From Marvania coccoides (Eukaryota; Chlorophyta; Trebouxiophyceae; Chlorellales; Chlorellaceae): DNA of 64,000 nt. The translations under genes and the position numbers were made by a program. The notes beneath the pieces are model-generated. The model did not search any database. It worked only from the letters and a program-made list of their open reading frames with translations, and had not been told where the DNA came from. This document shows positions 1-11,788 of the stretch, piece after piece (within the stretch, counting starts at the first letter, position 1; every line of letters begins with the position of its first letter). Where the stretch lies: contig OY978097.1 of the NCBI GenBank assembly GCA_963854735.1, positions 1,736,001 to 1,800,000 of the forward strand, in the 5' to 3' direction.

Positions 1-397
1 AGGGTCGGATGTCTGGTTTTACAGCGGAAAAGGCGGGAGAATGTGGAGTGCCGTGCAGGCATACGTGTGCGTGCTACTCACCAAATCCGTAGGAGGCGGG
101 CAGGGACTCCAGGTAGGCGGGGGTGGTGGAGCCGGGAAGCCAGTTTCCTAGATTGAGACAAAAGTAGTAGGAGGGTGAGTTCAAGCTTCAAAAATATGAC
201 TTGATTAATACGGGCCAGAAAGTTGATATTTGGAATGGCTTGAAATATGAATCCTTATCTCTCTCCGCCCCCCGAAAATTCACCCCACCCCAAAATCTCC
301 CAAATTGCTTACCAGCCTTCATCTGGACCTTGGACCCATTCTGCACCTTGGCGACGGACGCACCGCAGAAAGCGGGGGCACGGACGGAAGCAAGCAT
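1..397 (-). CDS. Light-harvesting chlorophyll a/b-binding protein, N-terminal part (runs off left edge)
   Basis: Start of a nuclear-encoded antenna protein of the thylakoid membrane. The ATG is at 397; exon 1 (397-313) gives a transit-peptide-like N terminus rich in Ala, Ser and Val (MLASVRAPAFCGASVAK). Exon 2 (147-82) encodes GNWLPGSTTPAYLESLPASY, the W-P-G-x-x-x-P-x-Y-L signature just before the first helix of PSI-type LHC proteins. Both introns have GT-AG ends and the phase is kept. A third exon seems to start at position 12, and its first residues would read D-I-R rather than the usual D-P-L, so that junction is uncertain. The transmembrane helices lie outside the window. It is transcribed away from a second LHC gene that starts 440 bases away. 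Confidence 0.8.
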
Positions 398-836
398 CGT
401 GAGATTTAGTGAGGGGTCTGGAGGGTAAGGGAAACGAAATAAACGTCAGGATCCGAATTCTACACAATCGCCATGCCCGCAAATTGGGGTGTGGACTGTG
501 AACATAGATGCGCTCGGCCTGGAGCGCCTGCAGCGCTCCGATGGCCGGTTTCGCTACGAAAACGATGATCATATGGGATGTAAACCAGCACGCTCGGGGG
601 CGATGGCTGGGCCTGTCGGCGCTCACCTCGGGTGTAGACGAAATGGAGGAATAATGCTTAATCAAATCCAGGCCAGGAAACTCCGATTTCACTCGGTGAC
701 TTCAAAGATTTCTTCTTATCCAGGACCCGCCAGAACAGATTGAGAGCTCGTTTTCGTTTTTGTCTCCTGTTCGGGCTTGCAGACGGTGTTGTCAATTCTG
801 GTTTTGCTGCTACAAGTCTCCGTAGATCCACCAAAG
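398..836. promoter_or_regulatory. Shared divergent promoter region of two LHC genes
   Basis: These 439 bases lie between the start codons of two divergently transcribed light-harvesting genes and must hold both promoters and both 5' leaders. I see no convincing TATA box or repeated light-response motif, and the small open frames here have no protein-like features. The regulatory role is inferred from position only. Confidence 0.5.
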
Positions 837-2069
837 ATGGCATCCGCAATCAAAACTTCGTTTGTCCGCCAGGCCACCTCCTCGGTGGTCGCTCGCCCCG
901 TGAGTGGACAAGGACGTTGCGGGGGTTGATCGCTGCTGTTTTTGCGTTCGTCTATTGCGATGAACACCGCGGGATGGGTGTGAAGAGGGGGGATACTTGG
1001 TGGATTGAAGATGACTATATCTCAGAATATTTGTCTCGATTTCGCTGGGTTTGGGGAATGGGAGTGGGAACCATGAAAATTACACAAATTTTAAAGATTG
1101 CGTCACTCACGCCACCTTCCCTTATTTGTTTGCCCTCCTTTCGCAGGCCGCCTCTCGCACCGTGGCGGTGGCCGCCTCTGGCCGCCCTCTGTGGTATCCC
1201 GGCAACACTGAGGTCGTGCCCGAGTACCTCGACGGCACTCTGGCTGGTGAGCCCCTTTGGTTTATTCTTCAGCCTACTTCCCTCTTCCGACTCTTCATTA
1301 TTTCACATAAATTTTCACACCCATATTTTCTCTTGTAACTCCAAACAGGCGACTACGGATTCGACCCCCTGGGCCTGGGCTCCTCCCCCGAGCAGCTGGC
1401 CTGGAACGTGCAGTCCGAGCTCATCCACGGCCGCACCGCCATGACCGCCGTTGCCGGCATCCTCTTCACCTCGCTCGCCAACAAGGCCGGCGCCGGCATC
1501 CCCGAGTGGTACGAGGCCGGCAAGGTCTACATGGACACCCACCCCGAGGTTTCCTTCGGCGCCCTGGTGTGGACCACCATCGCCATCTCCGGCTGGGTTG
1601 AGTTCAAGCGCCTGCAGGACATCCGCAACCCCGGCTCCCAGGGCGACGGCTCCTTCCTGGGCATCACCGACGACTTCAAGGGCGTGTCTAACGGCTACCC
1701 CGGCGGCAAGTACTTTGACTTTATGGGGCTGTCCCGTGGAGACGCTGCCAAGTACGAAGAGTACAAGCAGAAGGAGGTGAAGAACGGCCGCCTCGCAATG
1801 GTGAGTAGTAAGGGGGAAACACGAGTTGATTGAATATGAACCCAAAATCGTCAAATTTTCTTTGATTCCATCTTATCTTGCCGGTGACGCATGAAATTAA
1901 CAAACCGTGTTTATTCCTTGTACGAGTGCAGTTGGCATTCCTCGGCTTCGCCGCGCAGTACGCTGCCACCGGCAAGGGCCCCATCGACAACCTGGCCGCC
2001 CACCTGGCCGACCCGCAGCACGTCAACTTTGCTCACAACGGCGTGTCTGTGCCCTTCATCAGCCTCTGA
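837..2069 (+). CDS. PSI-type light-harvesting chlorophyll a/b-binding protein (Lhca-like)
   Basis: Antenna protein that binds chlorophyll and feeds excitation to photosystem I (family knowledge). Exons 837-899, 1147-1246, 1349-1800 and 1932-2069 join in phase to a 250-residue protein. After a transit peptide ([12 protein letters not shown]) comes [20 protein letters not shown] then YGFDPLGLG, the LHC N-terminal signature. Helix 1 holds ELIHGRTAM, with the chlorophyll-ligand Glu and the Arg of its ion pair; the usual RWAM is RTAM here. Helix 2 runs through [17 protein letters not shown], and helix 3 has the matching [12 protein letters not shown]. The length is typical. Lhca type is favoured over Lhcb by the W-x-P-G-N/S...P-E-Y-L start, but the subtype cannot be fixed by eye. 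All introns are GT-AG. Confidence 0.92.
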
Positions 2070-2498
2070 AGGCATGTTACTTGAATGAGATAGAGAGTGC
2101 TTGGTGTTTTCAATGTATAGACAGCCAATTTGGAAGGGCATTTTTAAGTTTTATGCGTGTACTGCTTGCTGCTGGTAGGGAAGGAGAACTGGAGGTGGCG
2201 GATGGATGGATACAAAAAAATCAAAATCGGATCTGCTATTTTTGAGGAGAATTAATGTGATGTAAGATAGAATTCATCTTAGCTGCATCTCTTTTTCTTT
2301 TTTACAGAGAAAAGAGCAGGGGAGAGAGAAAAAACAAAAGGAATGAGAAACAAAAAGTGGGGAAAGTGCATGGTCAGCGCACATAAACGACACGGAAATA
2401 CAAAATAATGCCGTCCAGAATGGCGTTCTGCCTCCGCTGCAACAAGAATGCGCGATATAAATCAGCAAATTGTTGGTCGGTTATTTTCACCATTAATT

Positions 2499-3640
2499 TC
2501 AATGGTCGTGGAGAGCCCCCATCTCAGCTGCATGCTCCTGGAACAGCTCCGCCGCCTGCACGGTGAGCGGCTCCGAAAGCAGCTGCTGCGCCACAGCTGG
2601 CGAGATGGTGAAGGTGTTGCAACCCTCTGCCGCCAGGGTGGCAATATCGTCAGCAGACCGAATGGAGGCCACCAACAACCGGGTCTCCCCCTCCATGGTG
2701 CACATGTCAATGATGCCTTGCATCTTGGCAATCTCCACAAGGCCCTGCACACAAATATACACCGTTTTAATTGATTAAGTTCACAGCAGTATCAGTCAAC
2801 AAGCACCATATTTTTCAACTGCTGCTGCAACCACTCACGTCCTTTCCAGCGTCATTCATGCGCCCCAGGTACGGCGCCACGTACGACGCGCCTGCCGCCA
2901 GCGACGTCACCGCTTGGTGTGCGCTGTAGACCCCGGTGAATGTGACCGGGACGCCGTCATGCACCAACCGCCTCGCTGCCCTCGCGCCGATGGCCGTGAG
3001 CGGTATCTTCACCACCACGCGGGGGTCCAGCTCCGCCAGGTCCAGCCCGCATGAGTACAACTCTGCCCAGGTGGTCCCCCAGGCCTGCAGCTGCAGCTCC
3101 TCCACCTCCAGTGCAAACGCGTGGCGGGCCAGCTGGCGCATGGCGGGCACCGTGCACCGCACGCCGTCGCGCTTCAAGATGGTGGGGTTGGTGGTGAAGC
3201 CGTAGAACAGCCCGGTCTCGGCCCACTCCTCCCAGGCGGTGTGGTCCGCCGAATCCAGGTACAGCCGCATCTCCCCGTCCTCGTACCCTTCGAAATCGCT
3301 GGCTTCCTCCTCATAAACGACCTCCTCTTCAACCTCGTACCCTGCAGGCAGCGTGAGAAGGGAGAGAGCGTTGGGAGGGAAGAAGAGTTGGGGGGGGGGG
3401 GGGGGGGGGGGTAGTGGCGGTGACAAAGCAGATAAAAGAGTGGGGGAAACCCTCTCAAATTTGGGTGGCAGAATGCGTCGCACCTTCAGTATCACTGTCG
3501 TCATCGCTGGGCCGCGCTTTTACGATGTGTCCGAGGCGCAGGGGGAGGGGTTTGGTGAAGGATTGACGAATGCCGAATTGCCGCCGGGCTAGTGTCGGGG
3601 CCGCACGGGCCAGGTGAATGCGAGATGCGGTCAAAAGCAT
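2499..3640 (-). CDS. TalC/F6P aldolase-type transaldolase, probably plastid
   Basis: Class I aldolase of the transaldolase family, which moves a dihydroxyacetone unit between sugar phosphates in the pentose phosphate network. Exons 3640-3484, 3341-2839 and 2744-2499 close in phase to 301 residues. The N terminus (MLLTASRIHLARAAPTLARR) looks like an organelle transit peptide. The mature part starts MRLYLDSADHTAW, then YGFTTNPTIL, VVVKIPLT with the Schiff-base Lys, TFTGVYSAHQA and YVAPYLGRMNDAGKD. This is the small MipB/TalC/Fsa layout rather than the long TalB type. Aldolase and transaldolase activity cannot be told apart from sequence alone. Intron 1 carries a 22-base G run. Confidence 0.88.
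3390..3411 (+). repeat. Poly-G run, 22 bases
   Basis: Uninterrupted G22 on the plus strand, inside intron 1 of the transaldolase gene, where it reads as poly-C in the transcript. It is long for a green-algal intron and its exact length may be uncertain in the assembly. Confidence 0.9.
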
Positions 3641-3822
3641 GGCGGGCAATGCGAAATGTGAAATGATTGAAAATTGACTCGGAAATTCCCGAAAAACTGC
3701 CGAAACTTGAAAAAGAAAGGAAATTTTAAATTTTGCTCCGTTTTTAGAGCCCACGATCCCGCTCGGCATTTAAATTCATTTTGTGCAAAATAATTAAACT
3801 TCTATGGACAGCAGCAGTAAAC

Positions 3823-6316
3823 ATGGATAGCGAGCTCGCGGCCCTGCTGCCAAATCACCTGCGCAACGGCTTTCAGGACTCGTCGATCGATACCCGCGAG
3901 GTCCGCAAATACATGCAGGCAAGACAGCAACTTTATTTGAAGGCACCCCAGTCCGCGCCGCTTCAGCTTTTGCAGGGCTCTCACATGACAGTTGGCGGAT
4001 CGCAGGTCCATCCAGTGCTGGTGGAGCGAGGCAACGTGCCTGCGCCCGAGCCCCGCACGCTAGATAAACCGCGGCTGAATGAGCTGGCGATGCGCACCGG
4101 CACCGGGCGGGTGCCCCAAGCCAAGCGGTTTTGCATTAGAATAAAAAGGTGAATAATGGAGCCCTCGTGTGCCCAATTGCAACTGATTCAACTCACATCC
4201 AACCCTTTACATATGCAGACAACCCCGTGAGGAGGCCGTGCCCGCCAGCATTGCCCCGCTCGAGCCGGAGGAGCTCAAAGATGCGTTGCTCATGCAGGCG
4301 ATTGCCCAGCGCCGGGCGCTCGTCAACGCGTCACTGCGCCCGGGCACCGGCAGGGAGGTGAAGCGCGCGCAGTTTAACATCGCGATCGTGCCCCGAGCCC
4401 GCCCCCAGCCGCTGTGTTTCGACTCCCCGCTGGAGGAAAATGTTGCCGCCTCCGAGCCCGCTGCTCCCACCACCACATCGCGGCTGGCGCACCTCGCCAA
4501 GACCCCCGCGGGTCTGCGCCTCATCCAACACTACCCCAGCCCCATGGAGGGCATCCCGGAGCGGCTCAGCGGCGGGCAGCGCGGCCAGGTCGTGGCCTCC
4601 ACCGCCGCCTTTGCAGGCGCAGCGGCTGCAGGCCACCTGGGCCGCCCCTCCCCGCAGGGCTTCACCCCCGTGGAAGGCCTGCCGGAGCTGCGCCAAATGT
4701 ACCTCCCTGCTCGCAAGCCTACCCCTCAATACGTGCAGCAACAGCAGCAGCAGGGGGCGGTCATTGATATGGAAGTTGAGTTTGGGGCGCTTCCTTCTGC
4801 TAGAGGCAGCAACCAGCAGCAGCAGCAGGCGAAACAGCTGGTGCCCGTGGCTGCGGAGGAGGGCGACGGCGAGCTGCTGTTGGCCCAGGAGGACGAGCTG
4901 CGGCTGAAATACGAAATTGAGATGGAGCGTCAGCAGCGTGCGCTGCAGGCCCAGCACGAGGAGGAGCTGCAGCGGCGGCAGGAGGAGCTGTTGGCGCAGT
5001 ACGAGACGCTGCAGGCGCAGCACGAAGAGCTGCAGCACCAGCACGAGGAGCTGCAGCACCACCAGCAGGGCGAGGGCAGCGACGGTCTCGATGACTCGCC
5101 AGTGGAGGGCCTGGTGCAGGAGCACGCAGGCGGGAGTGGCAGCAGCGTGCCCCCGCCCGCGTCTGGTGGCCCCACCCCCATGTTCGACTTCCCTGCGCCT
5201 CCGTTCAGCGTCGGTCCCTCCAGCGCCGGCGGTAGCCTGCCCAGTGGCCGCGCCCTGCACTTCCCCTCCCCGCTGCACCGCACCGAGATGGGCATCCAGA
5301 CGGGCGCCAGCATCGACGGCAGCGCGGAGAAGGAATCTGCCTTTGGGGAGATGGCGGCAGCGGGTGATTATGATGATGATGATTTTGGCGGTGGTGGCTA
5401 CGATGACGGGGGCTGGGGAGGGCCGGAGGACGACGACGACGGTTTCAACGCTGCAGCAGCGGATGCCGCGGCGATGCCGCCGCCCCCGCCGCGTCTAAAG
5501 GCGCCCCGCCGGCCTGTGATGAACCCTGGCGTCAACCTCCGCAAGCAGCTGCCGCGGCGGTCGCTGGCCGCGGACCCGCAGGTGGGACGCCAGGAGATTG
5601 CCCCGGGCGTGCGGCGCAGTACCCGCAAGGCGGTGGAGCCGCTCAAGTGGTGGCTGAACGAAGCCAAGATTTACGACCGGGTGGCGCACAAGACCATGCC
5701 CACTGTGACTGAGATGACGCACACCGACCCCAACACCCCCTGGCGCATGGTCACCGATCCCGACAGGTTCGACTACAAGGGGCGGCCCAAGGGCCGCGGC
5801 GCAAGGGCGGCTCCAGCGGAGGGCGTGAAGAAGAAGACGAGCGGCGAGGGGGGAGGAGGGCGCAAGCGCAAGCAGGTGCCGCAGGAGGAGGGAGAGGAGG
5901 AGGCTGGTCCCTCCATGCCCCCTGTGGACCACAGCGACGAGGAGACCGAGCTGCTGCCTCGCAGCGCAAGGAAACCCTCAGCGGCAGAGGCCTCGCCGGA
6001 TGGCTGGAGCGACGACGAGGACGCGGCTGAGGGGCCTGCAAGGGTCACTCCCGCGAGGGCCATCGATCTCACCCGCACCCCTGCTTCCGAGAAACCCCAT
6101 GCGAGCAATGGGGCTGGAGAAGAAGAGGAGAATGACGGCAATGTGACGATGGAGGTCGCAGGAGAAGATGCAGATGAGCCTGCTGCTGCCATGGATGAGG
6201 AGGTAATGAAGGGAGAGGAGGAGGGCAGCCCGGGGGCGTCTGGAGTGAAGCTGGCTCGCACGACGCGGGTGGGCAAGCGGAAGAAGAAGAAAGGCGGAAA
6301 TGGCAAGGGGCGGTGA
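3823..6316 (+). CDS. CENP-C-like inner kinetochore protein
   Basis: Candidate homologue of CENP-C, which binds CENP-A nucleosomes and builds the inner kinetochore. Exons 3823-4148 and 4219-6316 (70-base intron, phase closes) give 807 residues. At about residue 572 stands GVRRSTRKAVEPLKWWLNE, followed by YDRVAHKTMPTVTEM. This matches the CENP-C motif of plants and fungi (G-V-R-R-S-x-R ... P-L-x-Y/W-W-x-x-E ... Y) and the plant-type extension after it. Elsewhere there are Gln-rich stretches, a heptad-like Glu/Gln coiled coil (about residues 340-400), acidic runs and a basic C-terminal tail. The C-terminal cupin fold of animal and yeast CENP-C is not seen, as in plants. An upstream in-frame ATG exists, but 3823 fits better. 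The rest of the protein is low complexity, so the call depends on the motif. Confidence 0.7.
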
Positions 6317-6709
6317 AGTCCCCCTCTTGGGCGAGGGCTGGCTGAGTTGTAGTTTATTTTTCCTTAGTTAAACCTTTGAGAACTGTGGAGTAGATGTATT
6401 GTATTTCTTTCTTTTTGATGGGAGAGCTGCTATTGCGTAGTACTGCACTTTCTGCTTTAAATCCCCCCCTCCCCCCATACACGAGCGTTGTTGCCGTCAT
6501 AAACTAGCAGTAGATCATGCCCACAAACTATGTTCTTACTTTATTTATTTGCTGACTGACTGCTCTCAACACACCACACACTCGATCCTGCACGTTTGAC
6601 TACACACGTGATACTTTATAACATATCTAAAAAACACAGTCAAGATAAACAAAGTCAAGTTCTGTCGAATTCAGCTCATTTTTTCCGATTATTGTCGCCC
6701 TACAAAAAT
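6317..6709. other. Convergent intergenic spacer
   Basis: AT-rich spacer between the 3' ends of the CENP-C-like gene and RAE1. It should contain both 3' UTRs and polyadenylation sites. I see no gene, tRNA or repeat in it. Confidence 0.6.
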
Positions 6710-7825
6710 CTAGCGCCTGGGCGGCCGCGACCTGCTCTTCACCTCCCCTTCCTGCGGCGCGTGCAGCAGGATGTGGTTCTGCGCTGTTGCTGGGTTGTGC
6801 TCTGCCGCCCCTCGCGACCAATCGTAAGACACAGCGTACGCGTAAATGGAGCCGTCCCGCGAGAACGCGCCGCAGGTGATGGGCGCGTTGCTCTTGGCCA
6901 TGGCCTTGAGCCGCTGCTTGGAATCTTTGTCCCAAAAATTGTACGCCCCGTCAGATCCCGCCGTCACAAAAGTGCCAAACTGGGGGTGAAACGCCATGGA
7001 GTTGACCGCGAACACGTCGTTGCCGTCGCGGTGGCACTTAAAGGTGAAGTTCTTGTTCTGCAGCGAGTCTTCTACGTGGTGCACTGCCACCCGTCCCTCC
7101 ACGCTGCCCACCAGATAACCCGTGGCGTCCGGGAAGCAGGAGATGCAGCGCGTCTGGTACTTAAGCGGGGACACCAGCTGCTTGTAGGGCTGCTGCGGCT
7201 GCGCCAGGTTGTACACCTGGATCGCTCGGTCGGCGGTGCCCACCACCAGCAGCGGGTGGGTGCAGTCCATAGCGTATAGCCGCTCCGGCAGCTGCTGGGT
7301 GTGCACGGGGTTGGGAGACCGCAGGTCCCAGTACTTGAGGGTCTTGTCCCATGACCCCGTGACCAGCATGTTCATCTGGGGGACGTAGCAGAGGTGGCGC
7401 ACGGGGGCGGAGTGCTGCGCGACCTGCTGCTGCTGGTTGGTGGCCAGGTTCCACATCTTGACGCCGTTGTCACACCCGCCCGCGAACACCGCGCTGCCGT
7501 CGCTGCTCCAGGCGCTGCAGAGGATGGGTTTGTCCATCGTGACGGCGGCCTTGGGGATGGCTTGGCCGTTGGACTGCACGTCCCAGCACAGCACCTGGTT
7601 GTTCCAGGAGGTGGACACCAGCAGGTTGGAGGAGGGGCTGAAGTTCAGGCTGGTGATGCCGTCGGTGGCTGTGCAAAAGAGGGGGGTGAACAGGGGAGTG
7701 AGAATTTGTGATTGATTGATTGATTAGGATTGAGAATTCGTACGTGGTGATTGGACCTCGACATCTTTGTTTGGATTATGCCCTGCTGGTTGAGATCCAA
7801 AAGCCACTGTTCCAAAGCCGGACAT
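6710..7825 (-). CDS. RAE1: mRNA export factor RAE1 (WD40)
   Basis: WD40 propeller that docks to a GLEBS motif in the nucleoporin NUP98, aids mRNA export and acts in spindle assembly. Exons 7825-7744 and 7668-6710 join in phase to 346 residues. The N terminus (MSGFGTVAFGSQP, NPNKDVEVQSPPTDGITSL) is the RAE1 signature that leads into blade 1. Blades follow with VSTSWNNQVLCWDV, FAGGCDNGVKMWNL, VTGSWDKTLKYWDLR and VTAGSDGAYNFWDKD. Near the end AYAVSYDWSRGAAEHNP is the family's YDWSxG...NP motif. The length equals that of plant RAE1 (about 349). The C terminus has a short Arg-rich extension. Confidence 0.95.
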
Positions 7826-8075
7826 CGGGGCAGCGGTGAAAAATCTGTTATTTCAATTTGAGTATTACTATTATAATTGCGAACCAGCCATGCAACGGAG
7901 CTTCTCCGTGTTAATTAATCAAATCTAACCTAGCAAATAATTTTTAAGTTTAGAACAATGCATACGATCTTGCAAAGTTTGACAACTCTGCCCGAAAACG
8001 TGAGCAGCTGTCTCTCTCTGTCCGTAATGTCCATCCCTAGCAACAGCACTCTGTCAATCTCGACTCAAATGCATC

Positions 8076-11000
8076 TTACAATCCAACATCAGAACTCAAG
8101 GTATCGAACTTCACGTTGCGCTTGGGAAACATAAAGTTATCCCCGTCGCCGCCTTTGGCGCTTCCTCCCCGCCGCAGCTCGCTCTCTACTTCGTCAGGCT
8201 CGGGGGTCGACAGCCGGGGGGCCTCCCCGTTGCCCACCCCAGCCACTAGCGACAGCGACTCGCCCCCTCCCTCAGTTGGCAGCGAATCTGCCCTCTCAGA
8301 GACTGAAGGGCTCGTCTCTGCTTCGCTGCGCTGCTGAGGGCTGGCTGGGGGGCTGCGAGGCACCACGAGGGGCCTCAGAATCGGCGCCGTGGCCTCAGGG
8401 GAGGTCACATTCCCTCCTGCCGCTGCTGCAAGTCTCAACTGCGACGCCGATTTTCTCAATGCCGACACCGGCATCTGCTGCTGCTGCTGGCCGGGTTGTT
8501 GCGTGGGAGACAGCAGCAGTCCTGACCCTCCTCCTCCCGCGGCCGCGCCGCTGCCCATCAGCTCCGTGTGCAGCGCGCCCAGCGCGCTGAGCAGGCTCAG
8601 CAGCGTCGGGCCCAGCAGGCACCCCAGCAGCGGGTTGGAGAACGCCCACAGCCCACCTAGAATCGCCAATGACATCATGAACGGATGCCCACCAGAATCT
8701 TCCAGCACCAGAGTGTCTCCAATGTAATATGCTCCAAAATGCAGCAAAAGGAGCCCAGCTGCCGCTGCCACGCGCCCCTGCAGCGCCACCACCACGCACC
8801 CCGGGATGGCCACGGAGTAGGTGGGCACAAATGGCAGCAGCGCAAAGGCGGCGGAGGCTACTGATGTGGTGTATGCCAGAGGTGCCCCCAGCGCGCGACA
8901 AGTGACCCACGCAAACAGCCCGTGGAAGGCTGCAAGCTTGAGGAGGGACATGAACACGCCGGCCAAAGCGGCGTTGAGCGCCGCGGCGGCGCGCAGGCGC
9001 GCGTGCGGGGGCAGCGGCAGCAGACCAACGGCTCTCACCAATGGATCCGTTTTAGCCGCCAGCAGATAGTAAAGCAGCGTCAAAAACAGCGCAGACTGGA
9101 CTGCAAGGTGCACCACCCCTAACCCTAGCTTGAACAGCCCCAAGCTGCCCATGAACGCGGCCACTGTTGTGGCTGAGAGGGAGGAGGCAGCAGCACGGCC
9201 CAGACCGAACAGCGGCACCGCTGCCACCTGCGCCAGGCGCTGCAGCCGGGTGAGGTCCGCGGCGGTGGAGCTGGCAGAGCGCTGGGTTATGCTGTTATAG
9301 GCGTGCATCAGTGCGGAGTGCACCTCGGCCAACCCCTCTCGCACCTGCAGCCGCCAAAACAGCTTGGTGTACGCAGAGCCCAAGCGCGCGCCCAGGCCTG
9401 CGACCAGCCCCTCCGCGGTGGCGTCCCCCGGCATGGACCCAGCGGCCGTCTCTGCAGAGGAGCAGAGCTGCGCCCGTCCCTCGGCCACCCTCCGCACTCG
9501 CTCAGCCTCGCTGAGCTGGGCAGCGGAAGACTTGTGCGCGGCTTTCGCGGCGCCCAGTACCGCGTCTGCGGCCACCACGCGCTCCTGGAGCTGCGAGAGT
9601 GTGGGCGGCGGTGGGGGCGGGGTGTGAGGGGCGGGAGGCTGCCCCTCCTGCTCGCTCCCGCAGCTGCCTCTGCCGTCCTCCACCGCCATGGCGACGTCCA
9701 GCATGGCCACCGCATCACCCAGTTCGCGCTGCGCCTCTGCCGCAGCCGCGGCGTCACGTTCTTCCTCCGCTTTCGCCTGTCGAGCGGCCACCTCTGCTTT
9801 TGCCAGCGCAACCAGCATTTTGCCGCGCTCCCGGTCGGTGCACGTGCGCGGACCTCGGGCAGCTTCCATCAGCAGCCGCGCGTCCCACAGAGTGTCCGTC
9901 AAGTTATGATCTCGCATGAGGCCATGCACCCGCCCTTCCAGCCAAGACGCCACCCCAGGCAGCGACCGCTGCGCCAACGACAGCGCGTCCCGGCGGTACG
10001 TCTCCAACCACGGCGGCAGCGGCACCTCTGAGGCCACCTGCTGCAAGCTGCGCGTCTGACGGGGGCTTGACGAGCCGCTGCCGCCATTGCCGTCGTTTTC
10101 TGGCAGCTCCTCTGCCAGGAGCGGGTTGAGGGCGGTGACGCCCGGCCAGGCGGCGGGGAACGCGTCTCGCGCCGCCAGCAGCACCCCTCTGCCCTCACCC
10201 ACAATGCGCACGCTGAGAAAAGCTGCGGCCCCGGTGGCTCCCACCAGCAGCCCTGTCATGAGGGCCATGGTGACGATGGTGTGCACGTTGCGGCGCAGCA
10301 GCGCGCGCAGGGGGGACTCCACCGCCGCGAGCACGCTGCCGAGCTTGCTGATGACCCAACTCAACGCTACCCGAGATGTCGAAGAAAGTTTCGAATGCTT
10401 GGCGGTGGGGGAGCCTGGCGTTTCTGTGAAGGAGGGCTGCTTGAGTTTGGTGGGGGTGGTGGCTGACCAGGACCAGCGAGGGGAGCGCATGCCTGAGCCT
10501 GCGGTGCCCGGCGTTTTGGTGGGGGAGGCTGCTGAGGCGGCGGCAGCGGTGGGCAGCAGGGCGCGCACGATGAGGGCCACCACGGCGATGGCCAGCCCAG
10601 TGATCAACACAATGTGGGCGGTGCGAGACCAGGTATCCTGCGATTAAAATAATATAAAGAAAAGGAGTTGAAATAAGGGGAAAGACGAAAATATATTATA
10701 GGTTGTGTTATACGGAGGTAAGCAACTACAACAGCTAAAAATGGGATGGTACAGAAAAATGGTGTTTTATCTTGTTATATAAGACGCACCCTGATCCATT
10801 CAAAGCAAGCCCACGCCAGGCACACAAGCGTCAGCCACAGCAGCAGGCGGTTGCTGTTGGGCAGCGGGGGAGGGGGGCGGGCCACGGAGGTGCCACGCTT
10901 GCGCCGCTTTTTGCGCTCTTTTCGAGACGTGAAGGTGCGCAGCCCGGCCTTGGCGTACACCGTCAGCGCCTGGGAGAAACCTGGCAGCGGCGGAACGAGT

Positions 11001-11543
11001 GAAGGGGAGGCTTCGGGGCCAGGCGTGGCTCCGTTCATCTTGCGACCCCGCTCCTGCTTTTATGTCGAAGAGCACAGATTGTTGTCTTTTATCAATGGTA
11101 TTTATGCTCAGTATGATAGATAATAAAAATGCCGACAAACAAACAAATAAAATGGAAGGATGTTGCCGCACCAGTTTTCGCTGGTACTCCAGTTTGATCT
11201 CTTTGACTTTGCCGCGAAACGAGTGCGCCGCCTCCTTCCCCTCAGCCCAGGCCCATTGAACTGCCAGGTAGGGCGGGGCCACCGCCGCCAGCAACGCCAG
11301 CGCCAGGCTGCGATCGTCCGCCAGGTGCGCCTCCATGCGCTGCACTAGCCAGTCTTTGGGCCCGCGCAGTGCGATACTGCAGAGGAAGGCGTAGAGCATG
11401 GCGTCTCGGAAGTCCGCCAGCACCGCCGAGATGTGGTAAAGAATGAGGAAGACGGCAAGGGAGAGGGCGTTGGCGGCGGCATGCAGAGAAATGGTGGTGT
11501 ACAACCCGCTCTGCACGGACGTCTGGCGAGGAGCCTCCTCCAT
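8076..11543 (-). CDS. TMEM245-like multi-pass membrane protein (AI-2E transporter fold)
   Basis: Large membrane protein related to TMEM245 and the AI-2E transporter superfamily; its substrate is unknown. Exons 11543-11172, 11053-10790 and 10637-8076 meet in phase 0 and give 1065 residues. The first exon has two to three hydrophobic helices (NALSLAVFLILYHISAVLAD, AMLYAFLCSIAL). Exon 2 has a basic patch (SRKERKKRRKRG) before a helix. Exon 3 has further helices, a long Ala/Glu-rich coiled-coil-like loop around residues 470-560, and a C-terminal set of helices including FALLPFVPTYSVAIPGCVVV and FGAYYIGDTLVLED. The latter resembles the re-entrant loop region of the AI-2E family. The tail is a Ser/Pro-rich cytosolic stretch. 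Its start lies 245 bases from the divergent TMEM135-like gene. Confidence 0.72.
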
Positions 11544-11788
11544 CCTAACCACTTATTTCAATATGAATTTGATCACTGTGTTAATTATTATCGAATCATG
11601 GAAGTATTCGCCCTCACCAGCACGGTGAGGATACACATTTTGTTTAAAATATAAATATTATAGCGCTTTTGAGGGAGTGCGGGCTGTTTTTGCATTTCAA
11701 AACTCGAGGAAGATTGATCATCCCATCCTCCTAGGAGGCCTCCCGTTTGCCAGGTTGAAAAATTATTATTAAAATACGGTGCGACTTG

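Noticed and set aside
2448..3226. Overlapping plus-strand frames across the transaldolase gene
   Set aside because: Shadows of the minus-strand exons, which carry all family motifs.
4331..5278. 315-codon minus-strand Leu/Val-rich frame
   Set aside because: Mirror of the Gln/Glu-rich coiled coil of the CENP-C-like gene; Leu runs come from CAG codons read in reverse.
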